From Nitrospinae bacterium RIFCSPLOWO2_12_FULL_45_22 (GTDB taxonomy: Bacteria > 2-12-FULL-45-22), in assembly GCA_001803565.1 (NCBI GenBank), contig MHDQ01000243.1, forward strand, positions 1 through 6,416: a stretch of 6,416 nucleotides of DNA. Direction: 5' to 3'. Below are positions 1 through 4,459 of the stretch, in pieces; positions within the stretch are counted from its first letter, which is position 1; each line of letters opens with the position of its first letter. The translations under genes and the position numbers were made by a program. Under the pieces are notes generated by a model, which saw only the letters and a program-made list of their open reading frames with translations, did no database searches and had not been told where the DNA came from.

Positions 1-2
1 TC

Positions 3-104
3 CCCATTACTCAAGTTTATGCCGATGAGATAGGGGCTGATGCATACGGCCGGGATGCCCTCGATGCCTTAGAGAAAGCCCATAAGCTTATCAATAACCA
101 CTAA
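3..104 (+). CDS. Corrinoid (B12-binding) protein, C-terminal end only
   Basis: An open frame enters from the left edge and ends at TAA (102-104), leaving 33 residues. The tail contains YADEIGADAYGRDALDALEKA. That matches the C-terminal helix region of cobalamin-binding proteins of the MtaC/MtbC/MetH B12-domain type, where a D-E-I-G-A-D-x-Y/F signature is followed by an A-x-x-A-V/L-E-x-A-K helix. These proteins carry the corrinoid cofactor that shuttles methyl groups between methyltransferases in the cytoplasm. The His that ligates cobalt (DxHxxG) lies outside the window, so the subfamily and substrate cannot be read. The gene converges with the minus-strand GTPase gene. The call rests on a short tail recognised from family knowledge; confidence is moderate. 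Confidence 0.62.
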   Translation, partial: PITQVYADEIGADAYGRDALDALEKAHKLINNH

Positions 105-140
105 CCAATCACTGATAACTAGATTGTAAAGGGTTATTAA

Positions 141-167
141 GATCTATCCCTTCGGTCGAGATGACAT
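141..167. repeat. Possible dispersed intergenic repeat remnant
   Basis: The intergenic segment between the converging corrinoid and GTPase genes contains CCCTTCGGTCGAGATGACA. This resembles short dispersed repeats of the TTCGGTCGnnATGACA kind that I recall between genes in many environmental bacterial genomes. Only one copy is in the window, so repetition is not shown here. A nearby AAGGG/CCCTT inverted repeat (129-133 with 148-152) is too short, and its loop too long, to call a terminator. Confidence 0.2.
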
Positions 168-184
168 GCTAATTAAGAAACGTT

Positions 185-1162
185 CTAGATATGGAATTCT
201 ATAATGTCTCCCTCTTGAAGGATATAATCTCTATGGACCATTTGACCGGCATATTTATCTTTACCCCATATCCTGGCAAATTTTAATCTTTCAGCAAAAT
301 CTTTATGGATAGATTGGCCCACATCAACTACATTACTTCCTTTCTTCATTGCCAGCGGTTCATTGTAGTTTGCCTCTTTACCCGGGGCCCTGGTATATAC
401 CCGGACAATATCCAGTGCGTTATATATTTGATTTTTTAGCTCCTCCAGGTTAATGCCTTTCTCAGCAGAAACAGGAACGATAGAATATCTTTCCCCATAT
501 AATTCCTGCAGGACGGTTAAGTTTTCCTGGCTCCCTGGTAGATCAGCCTTGTTAGCCACTATTAAGGTCTTTTTATAGCTTGCTCCTCCTTGCGTACCTT
601 TTCCTTCCAATTCTATCCTTGCTTCCCTCAGTATTTCTTTAACCGTCTCTATCTGTTCCAGAAGGTCTTCTGCGCTTAGGTCTATAACAAGTAATGTCAG
701 ATCAGCCTGCTTAATGATACCTGGCAGCCATGATTCCATATATTCTCTAGATATAGGGGGGAGGTCTACCAGTTGGATCTGAACATTCTCATACTCTATC
801 ATACCCGGAAGAGGGGTGCGGGTGGTGAAGGGATAATCGGCTACCAAGGGATTGGCCTTGGTCAGCCGACTTAGTAGCATTGATTTGCCAACATTAGGCG
901 GCCCTATCAGGACTACCTGGCCTATCCCTTCCCGCTTCAGATGCCCAGGGCCACTTTTTCTGCTAGTGGCCTTTTTCTTTTGTAACTCTGCCCTTAGCTT
1001 TGATAGCCTTTTCTTTAAATCGGCCTGGAGTTTCTCGGTGCCTTTATGCTTTGGCATAATAGCCAGCATTTCTTCCAGGCTGGCTATTTTATCGGGAGTG
1101 GTCTTGGCCTCGCGGTACCGCCTTTCAGCCTCCAAATATTGCGGTGGTAAATTTGCTGGCAT
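185..1162 (-). CDS. TGS-domain GTPase of the DRG/Obg type
   Basis: This is a cytoplasmic P-loop GTPase of the TRAFAC/OBG class, a group usually tied to ribosome or RNA binding; its exact role is unknown. Numbering from the upstream ATG at 1174, a charged helical N-terminus (about 6-75) precedes G1 GPPNVGKS (91-98), a TT-containing G2 (117-120), G3 DLPP (137-140), G4 NKAD (208-211) and G5 SAE (236-238). A TGS domain fills about 257-329 (GSNVVDVGQSIHKDF, ending GDIIEFHI). G3 has Pro where most relatives have Gly (DxxG). I chose the ATG at 1162, giving 325 residues: the protein then begins MPANLPPQYLEAE, as I recall for relatives, and GGGA lies 4 nt upstream. The ATG at 1174 has AGGG directly abutting it, which is too close. 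The gene begins 22 bp after the intI stop on the same strand and shows no promoter of its own, so read-through from intI is likely. Confidence 0.9.
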   Translation of the reverse strand: MPANLPPQYLEAERRYREAKTTPDKIASLEEMLAIMPKHKGTEKLQADLKKRLSKLRAELQKKKATSRKSGPGHLKREGIGQVVLIGPPNVGKSMLLSRLTKANPLVADYPFTTRTPLPGMIEYENVQIQLVDLPPISREYMESWLPGIIKQADLTLLVIDLSAEDLLEQIETVKEILREARIELEGKGTQGGASYKKTLIVANKADLPGSQENLTVLQELYGERYSIVPVSAEKGINLEELKNQIYNALDIVRVYTRAPGKEANYNEPLAMKKGSNVVDVGQSIHKDFAERLKFARIWGKDKYAGQMVHRDYILQEGDIIEFHI

Positions 1163-1184
1163 ATATTCCCACATCCCTAATTGG

Positions 1185-2138
1185 CTATAACATATCCAAC
1201 GGGCTTTGTACCTCCATCCCGCCTTTCTTGATCACATGGGTATAGATCATGGTACTGGACAGGTCCTTATGGCCGAGCAATTCCTGTACCGTCCTGATGT
1301 CATACCCTGCCTCCAGCAAGTGGGTGGCAAAACTGTGTCGAAACGTATGGGGGCTGACCGGCTTTGATAAACCGGCTGTCCGGGCACCATTATGGACCGC
1401 TCTTTGCAGCCCACTCTCATTAATATGATGCCGGCGCATCTTGCCGCTGCGGGGGTCCCTTGATATTCGCTCCGATGGGAAGACATATTGCCAGCCCCAT
1501 TCTTTTGCTGCGTTAGGATATTTCCTTTCCCGCGCAAAAGGTAGATAGACTTCTCCCAGGCCATTTCGGAGGTCCTGTTCATGTAGTATCTTGATCCGGG
1601 CAAGATGTTCCAAGAGAAAGGGTTTCAATTGCTCAGGGAGCGGCGTTGAACGATCTTTCATCCCTTTTCCATCATGCACGATCACGTGATTTCGTTCGAA
1701 TTCGATATCCTTGACTCGTAAACGAACGCACCCCATGAGCCGTAGCCCGCAACCATAAATAAGCTTTGCCATCAACCCATAGGTTGATGGTATAGCTGCC
1801 AGTACCCGGCTGACTTCTGTCTTGGTCATCACCGTCGGTAACCTCTCCGGCCTCTTGGCGCTCTCCATATGGCCGAAGTCACCCAGCTCGATTTCAAGCA
1901 CATGCTTATAGAGAAAGACAATGGCATTGAGGGCCTGGTTTTGCGTGCTGGCCGCAACCTTCTGCTCCGTTGCCAGGTGGGAAATATACTGCGAAATCTC
2001 CTTTTCCCCCATATATTGCGGGTGGCGCTTATTATGGTAGATGACAAATCGTTTTACCCATTCAACATAGGCATGTTCAGTACGAATCGAGTAATGTTTT
2101 TTGCGGATTACATCCCGGACTTGATCAAGCAGATTCAT
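1185..2138 (-). CDS. intI: Integron integrase (tyrosine recombinase)
   Basis: IntI is a site-specific tyrosine recombinase that inserts and excises cassettes by recombining attI with single-stranded, folded attC sites. At 317 residues it is of normal length. A SAM-like core-binding domain occupies about 1-90 and the catalytic domain about 100-317. Catalytic residues seen are Arg133 (GCGLRL), Lys158 (HDGKGMKDR), His264 and Arg267 (SPHTFRHSF), His290 (LLGHKD) and the nucleophile Tyr299 (TMIYTHV). The insertion at about 194-221 ([15 protein letters not shown], then EWGWQYVFP) separates IntI from XerC/XerD. The C-terminal SPLDML is typical, so the gene is intact. Position 136 is Gly where relatives usually have Glu (LMECLRLRV here LMGCVRLRV), a possible one-base GAG to GGG change. 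The start has AAGGAG eight bases upstream of ATG. The GTPase gene follows 22 bp downstream. Confidence 0.95.
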   Translation of the reverse strand: MNLLDQVRDVIRKKHYSIRTEHAYVEWVKRFVIYHNKRHPQYMGEKEISQYISHLATEQKVAASTQNQALNAIVFLYKHVLEIELGDFGHMESAKRPERLPTVMTKTEVSRVLAAIPSTYGLMAKLIYGCGLRLMGCVRLRVKDIEFERNHVIVHDGKGMKDRSTPLPEQLKPFLLEHLARIKILHEQDLRNGLGEVYLPFARERKYPNAAKEWGWQYVFPSERISRDPRSGKMRRHHINESGLQRAVHNGARTAGLSKPVSPHTFRHSFATHLLEAGYDIRTVQELLGHKDLSSTMIYTHVIKKGGMEVQSPLDML

Positions 2139-2191
2139 ATACCAGGCTCCTTTCAGTATTTTGAGGTTTCAATATTATATCTTTCCCCTGT

Positions 2192-2219
2192 ATTATAGCT
2201 AACTTAGGAAAAATAACAA
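2192..2219 (-). promoter_or_regulatory. Promoter of intI (PintI)
   Basis: On the minus strand, TTGTTA (plus-strand 2214-2219) and a perfect TATAAT (2192-2197) are separated by 16 bp. The -10 lies about 54 bp before the intI ATG, which has its own AAGGAG ribosome site. I found no CTGT-N8-ACAG or GAAC-N4-GTTC LexA box overlapping it. The prediction rests on hexamer matches alone. Confidence 0.6.
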
Positions 2220-2223
2220 AAAA

Positions 2224-2240
2224 ATTAGTATTGTACTAAT
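2224..2240. promoter_or_regulatory. 7-3-7 palindrome upstream of PintI, candidate operator
   Basis: ATTAGTA, TTG, TACTAAT form a perfect inverted repeat (2224-2230 with 2234-2240). It lies 4 bp upstream of the PintI -35 box, between intI and attI. That position suits a regulator of integrase expression or of transcription toward the cassettes. The inner AGTA-TTG-TACT loosely recalls LexA operators of the cyanobacterial AGTAC-N-GTACT style but is shorter. AT-rich DNA raises the chance of fortuitous palindromes. Confidence 0.4.
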
Positions 2241-2344
2241 ATAAAACTGCTGATAGAGAATATAGCCCAAAATTTTATATTATTTTCAGCATTACCTTTC
2301 CCCATATGACAATTATCCTTTACCAAATATTTTATCTATGTGAT

Positions 2345-2414
2345 AATGAATACAGCATATTTTTTGTCACAGTAATATATCTCTGCAGATAGACAATATA
2401 ATTAAAGGTTAGTG
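2345..2414 (+). other. attI: attI recombination site (core GTTAGTG at 2408-2414)
   Basis: The right boundary is firm. GTTAGTG at 2408-2414 fits the GTTRRRY core and is the exact reverse complement of the R'' box CACTAAC of the first cassette's attC, as expected when a cassette has inserted here. Recombination falls between G2408 and T2409. The left boundary is a guess based on the usual attI length of about 65 bp. I cannot convincingly identify the inverted L box or accessory direct repeats in the AT-rich sequence to its left, though GACAAT occurs twice (2308-2313 and 2392-2397). Confidence 0.68.
2397..2402 (+). promoter_or_regulatory. Candidate -10 box of a cassette promoter (Pc)
   Basis: A perfect TATAAT lies just left of the recombination point, so transcription would start near 2409 and read into cassette 1. 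No good -35 hexamer lies 16-18 bp upstream; TTGTCA at 2364-2369 is 27 bp away, which is too far. In such AT-rich DNA a lone -10 match is weak evidence. Confidence 0.28.
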
Positions 2415-3478
2415 TCCGAACGGAAATCACCATGTTTGATGATGAGAAATTTGACAAATATGAGTATAAGAACATACCTCTAAATCGAGATTGTTATCTC
2501 GTTGATGAAAAATACGCCGCAGAGTATGAATCTATGTATATAGGGGTCTTTCAAGGTCAAGACTGGAAACCTATTGGATATGTGAGCTTTATTGCTGTAA
2601 GGGCGGTACATGAAAAATCGATTGAACTGTCGTGGTACCCGAATACCTATGATCGTTTTCATGAGATGTGTATCTTTTTGCCAAAAAGCAAAATCAATCA
2701 ATGTATTGGATGCTGGCAGTGGGAATGGAAACCTACTATATTTGTTGAATCTAACTGGCTAAATGATCTCCACGCAAAAGCCTTTTCGGTTTTCGGTATA
2801 GTGGACGCTGTCGGAGTAAGGAAAGCAATACAAGATGAACTACTTTCAAGAGAGAAATTGCTGGAACTAAGATTCAAAATCGACCACCTATCTTCAAAAT
2901 ATCTAGACATCTCATTCATTTCATTTGCCGATAGTATCTTGATCAAGAGCAATTGGACAGTTGGTTCAGTACACAATGATCTATCTTACACATATCGGCC
3001 AGAGGCTTTTATTGAGGTCGCACAACAATTCCAGATAATTTTTCGTGAAACCCTTGGTTTGGACTGCTATACGATATTGACCCAAGGGTATAACGAATAT
3101 TACGATGATGATCTGCTACATATTTCGGAAACGAAAAATCATATTTCGCTCAATAGCCTCGGCGTTCCATTCGCTCAGCTCCTGTCAATCGAAAAATCAG
3201 TTCGGGAAGCAATAAAAAACGGTATTCATCCACCCTCTGAACTCTATCTCGATCAGACATTTTATCATTCTCTTCATCTACGGCATGACTACAATAAAAA
3301 TAATCGTCCTAAAGCAGCATATAAACCTATCATGTCAGAAAAACCAGCTCACTATTTTTACGCAGATTTGCAGACAATTGTAAATAATCTTAAAGGGGAG
3401 GAATAAGCACCAAATTAGTTAAAACACTAACCCTGGGTTCAAGGCGGACCCAAACTACCGGGCCGCTTAACCCAATCG
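2409..3478 (+). mobile_element. Integron gene cassette 1
   Basis: This 1,070-bp unit starts at TTAGTG, immediately after the cut in attI, and ends at the G of GTTATGC in attC1. Joining its ends restores GTTAGTG, which pairs 7 of 7 with its own R'' box CACTAAC (3425-3431), so the excised circle would have a perfect attC core. It holds one gene in the cassette orientation. The start codon lies 23 bp inside the left end and the stop lies 18 bp before attC1, the tight packing expected of cassettes. Confidence 0.85.
2432..3406 (+). CDS. Cassette-borne protein of unknown function, faint cyclase-like fold
   Basis: I do not recognise this 324-residue protein. No signal peptide or membrane segment is evident, so it is probably cytoplasmic. 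The N-terminal half (about 1-130) is rich in Tyr, Trp and charged residues and has Cys91, Cys94, Trp95 and Trp97 close together. A helix at about 128-150 leads to a strand-rich stretch with ISFADSILIKSNW (162-175), then a helix (190-208), TQGYNEYY (217-224) and NSLGVPFAQLLSIEKS (241-256). The order FxDS strand, helix, strand, then G-x-x-x-xAxxLxxxE loosely resembles the second half of class III nucleotidyl cyclase domains (GD hairpin, then the VNxAARLE helix). The substrate-binding residues are not recognisable, so a degenerate relative is at best possible. The start has only a weak GGAA ribosome site (2422-2425), 6 nt before ATG. It carries no clear promoter and probably relies on transcription through attI. 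Confidence 0.82.
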   Translation: MFDDEKFDKYEYKNIPLNRDCYLVDEKYAAEYESMYIGVFQGQDWKPIGYVSFIAVRAVHEKSIELSWYPNTYDRFHEMCIFLPKSKINQCIGCWQWEWKPTIFVESNWLNDLHAKAFSVFGIVDAVGVRKAIQDELLSREKLLELRFKIDHLSSKYLDISFISFADSILIKSNWTVGSVHNDLSYTYRPEAFIEVAQQFQIIFRETLGLDCYTILTQGYNEYYDDDLLHISETKNHISLNSLGVPFAQLLSIEKSVREAIKNGIHPPSELYLDQTFYHSLHLRHDYNKNNRPKAAYKPIMSEKPAHYFYADLQTIVNNLKGEE

Positions 3479-3484
3479 TTATGC
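3425..3484 (+). repeat. attC: attC1 recombination site of cassette 1
   Basis: The R'' box CACTAAC (3425-3431) and R' box GTTATGC (3478-3484) enclose an imperfect hairpin. GGGTT (3435-3439) pairs with AACCC (3469-3473), AAG (3441-3443) with CTT (3466-3468), CGG (3445-3447) with CCG (3463-3465), and CCC (3449-3451) with GGG (3460-3462), closing an 8-nt loop. C3440, G3444 and A3448 remain unpaired, all on the left arm. That polarity is what IntI uses to choose the bottom strand. GGGTTCAAG...CTTAACCC closely resembles the L''/L' arms of aadA-type attC sites. The cut falls between G3478 and T3479. Confidence 0.88.
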
Positions 3485-3505
3485 ACGCCCATAAAAAATT
3501 TCCGC

Positions 3506-3534
3506 TTGACATATTACGTGTAACGTAATATCAT
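3506..3534 (+). promoter_or_regulatory. Promoter of the higBA cassette
   Basis: A perfect TTGACA (3506-3511) and TATCAT (3529-3534, five of six consensus bases) are separated by an ideal 17 bp. The expected transcription start is near 3541, which is the A of the higB start codon, so the mRNA may be leaderless. A 21-bp inverted repeat fills the spacer. Confidence 0.8.
3511..3531. promoter_or_regulatory. Inverted-repeat operator, likely HigA binding site
   Basis: ATATTACG (3511-3518) and CGTAATAT (3524-3531) are perfect 8-bp arms around TGTAA. The repeat lies between the -35 and -10 boxes and overlaps the end of each, so a bound protein would block RNA polymerase. HigA antitoxins are known to repress their own operons through such palindromes. 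That HigA binds this one is inferred from position. Confidence 0.7.
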
Positions 3535-3540
3535 CCATGT

Positions 3541-3819
3541 ATGATAAAATCATTTGCCTGCCGAGATACTGAAAAATTGTTTAACGATAAACGAGTTCGC
3601 CGTTTTCAATCTTTTGAACGGCAGGCAAGAAAAAGGCTTATGGTTCTTCATGCTGCTCCAAGCCTTAAAGCACTGATGCTGAATCCAGGTAATAGATTTC
3701 ATGCCCTAATGGGAGATCGAAAAGGACAATATGCCATAAGCATTAATAAGCAATGGCGTGTTTGTTTTGGGTGGCATGAAGGCAATTCATATAATGTACA
3801 AATAACCGATTATCACTGA
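3541..3819 (+). CDS. higB: HigB toxin, RelE-superfamily mRNA interferase
   Basis: HigB toxins bind the ribosomal A site and cut mRNA during translation, stopping growth until neutralised by HigA. This 92-residue protein has the usual full length. Residues expected at the active site are in place: His54 (NRFHAL), Arg73 (KQWRVCF) and the C-terminal Asp90-Tyr91-His92 (ITDYH). These match positions I recall for the Proteus vulgaris HigB, so the toxin looks functional. A basic N-terminal half (KRVRRFQSFERQARKR) could contact rRNA. The start at 3541 has no Shine-Dalgarno sequence and coincides with the predicted transcription start. The ATG at 3537 is out of frame and soon meets a stop. HigA follows, with its ribosome site overlapping the higB stop, so the pair is translationally coupled. 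Toxin-first order is typical of higBA. Confidence 0.93.
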   Translation: MIKSFACRDTEKLFNDKRVRRFQSFERQARKRLMVLHAAPSLKALMLNPGNRFHALMGDRKGQYAISINKQWRVCFGWHEGNSYNVQITDYH

Positions 3820-3828
3820 GGTGCCATG

Positions 3829-4164
3829 ATGAGTACGAAAAAATTTCTTGATCCAATTACTCCGGGTGAAATACTGCGTGAGGACTTCATGGAGCCATTG
3901 GGCATCACTATCAATCAGCTTTCTCGGGATCTGGCTGTGCCGCCGAATAGAATAAGTGAAATTGTTAACGGTAAACGAGCCATCACGGCTGATACGGCTT
4001 TAAGATTACAGCGCTATTTTGGAGTTGAAGCTCAATTTTGGCTCAATTTGCAGTCTGAATATGATCTAAGAATCGTGAGGCGAAAGATTTGGAATGAGCT
4101 TGAACAACGAATTATTCCAGTACAAAATCCGAAGGCAGAACTTGTTCATAAGGATATTGCATAA
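3829..4164 (+). CDS. higA: HigA antitoxin, XRE-family helix-turn-helix protein
   Basis: HigA binds and inactivates HigB and represses the operon as a dimer. After an N-terminal segment with the family signature ITPGEILREDFMEPLG, a helix-turn-helix lies at about 27-50 (INQLSRDLAVPPNRISEIVNGK), followed by TADTALRLQRYFG and FWLNLQ, also characteristic of the HigA/VapI group. The C-terminal basic and acidic helix is longer than in minimal HigA proteins but within range. I chose the second of two tandem ATGs (3829, giving 111 residues): GAGG at 3818-3821 is 7 nt from it but only 4 nt from the ATG at 3826. The GAGG overlaps the higB stop TGA (3817-3819). The stop codon TAA (4162-4164) lies inside the attC2 R'' box GCATAAC, so the cassette has no spare sequence after the gene. 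Confidence 0.93.
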   Translation: MSTKKFLDPITPGEILREDFMEPLGITINQLSRDLAVPPNRISEIVNGKRAITADTALRLQRYFGVEAQFWLNLQSEYDLRIVRRKIWNELEQRIIPVQNPKAELVHKDIA

Positions 4165-4216
4165 CCTTGCTCTTTCAGCCGATAGCTAACCGCTACGGCT
4201 GAAGAGCCTGTTGGGC
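4159..4216 (+). repeat. attC: attC2 recombination site of cassette 2
   Basis: The R'' box GCATAAC (4159-4165) and R' box GTTGGGC (4210-4216) flank a long hairpin. GCTCTT (4169-4174) pairs with AAGAGC (4202-4207), CAGCCG (4176-4181) with CGGCTG (4196-4201), and TAGC (4183-4186) with GCTA (4192-4195), with loop TAACC. The only unpaired stem bases are T4175 and A4182, both on the left arm, giving the expected attC polarity. The sequence is unlike attC1 although the fold is the same, so the cassettes came from different sources. It could be mistaken for a terminator, but it has no T-run and carries proper core boxes. Confidence 0.85.
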
Positions 4217-4459
4217 CGCTTGCCACAATTTGTAGTGGCCCGCAAACTCGCAATCACCGCGCAAATAGAGCGAAGAGTGCGGGGTAGCTTAACCGTCTGA
4301 TATAGCGCTTGACGATGTAATAGCGGCTCAACATCCAAAGAGAAAATACTCGGTTCCATCTTTTCTGGGTGCGGCGGAGGCGGTCACTAGAGCAACCGCC
4401 TCCTTGCGTTAATTGACCAAGAGATCACAACAGGGGATTCCAGGAAGGAGATATTCGTC
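4217..4459. other. Non-coding region between last attC and glycosyltransferase gene
   Basis: I see no convincing gene here. Structures visible are a GCCAC/GTGGC hairpin (4222-4239), an imperfect long hairpin at about 4239-4283 (CCCGC with GCGGG, ACTC with GAGT, GC with GC, with small bulges), and a strong 9-bp hairpin at 4376-4403. The second structure has an attC-like bulged shape but no RYYYAAC/GTTRRRY flanks, so it is not called attC. TTGACG at 4309-4314 has no matching -10. A promoter for the downstream gene is expected but was not identified. Confidence 0.6.
4376..4403. terminator. GC-rich hairpin, possible terminator or leader structure
   Basis: GGAGGCGGT (4376-4384) pairs perfectly with ACCGCCTCC (4395-4403) around a 10-nt loop. 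No T-run follows on either strand (plus strand continues TTGCGTTAATT), so intrinsic termination would be weak. It may end read-through from the cassettes or be a structure in the 5' leader of the glycosyltransferase gene 57 bp downstream. Confidence 0.4.

Larger units (their letters stand above)
3479..4210 (+). mobile_element. Integron gene cassette 2 (higBA toxin-antitoxin)
   Basis: This 732-bp unit runs from TTATGC, just after the attC1 cut, to the G of GTTGGGC in attC2. Circularised, its junction would be GTTATGC, the perfect complement of its own R'' box GCATAAC (4159-4165). It carries a promoter, an operator and two genes, and its last stop codon lies inside R''. Toxin-antitoxin cassettes with their own promoter are known in sedentary integrons, where they help retain the array. 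Confidence 0.87.
1185..4216. mobile_element. Integron: intI, attI and two gene cassettes
   Basis: The layout is canonical. intI lies on the minus strand, its 5' control region and attI lie to its right, and cassettes with same-strand genes follow in the opposite direction, each closed by an attC. Core boxes are GTTAGTG (2408-2414), GTTATGC (3478-3484) and GTTGGGC (4210-4216), all matching GTTRRRY. No transposon ends, resistance genes or conserved 3' segment are visible, so this looks like a small sedentary (chromosomal) integron rather than a clinical mobile one. The right end of the array is not certain: no further attC was found in the 2.2 kb to the window edge. Confidence 0.88.

Noticed and set aside
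129-152. Terminator between the converging corrinoid and GTPase genes
   Set aside because: The AAGGG/CCCTT stem is only 5 bp with a 14-nt loop and no T-run.
1869-2198. Plus-strand frame overlapping the intI start
   Set aside because: It is a shadow of the intact integrase gene; nothing in the translation is recognisable.
2340-2375. CRP-like site from TGTGA and TCACA
   Set aside because: The half-sites (about 2339 and 2367) are more than 20 bp apart, not the 6 bp required.
3537-3570. Alternative higB start at ATG 3537
   Set aside because: It is in another frame and reaches TGA after eleven codons.
4169-4207. Rho-independent terminator after higA
   Set aside because: The hairpin has no following T-run, has bulges only on one arm, and is flanked by proper R'' and R' boxes, so attC2 explains it better.
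4239-4283. Third attC site in the non-coding region
   Set aside because: The bulged hairpin lacks RYYYAAC and GTTRRRY boxes at its ends, and its extrahelical bases fall on both arms.
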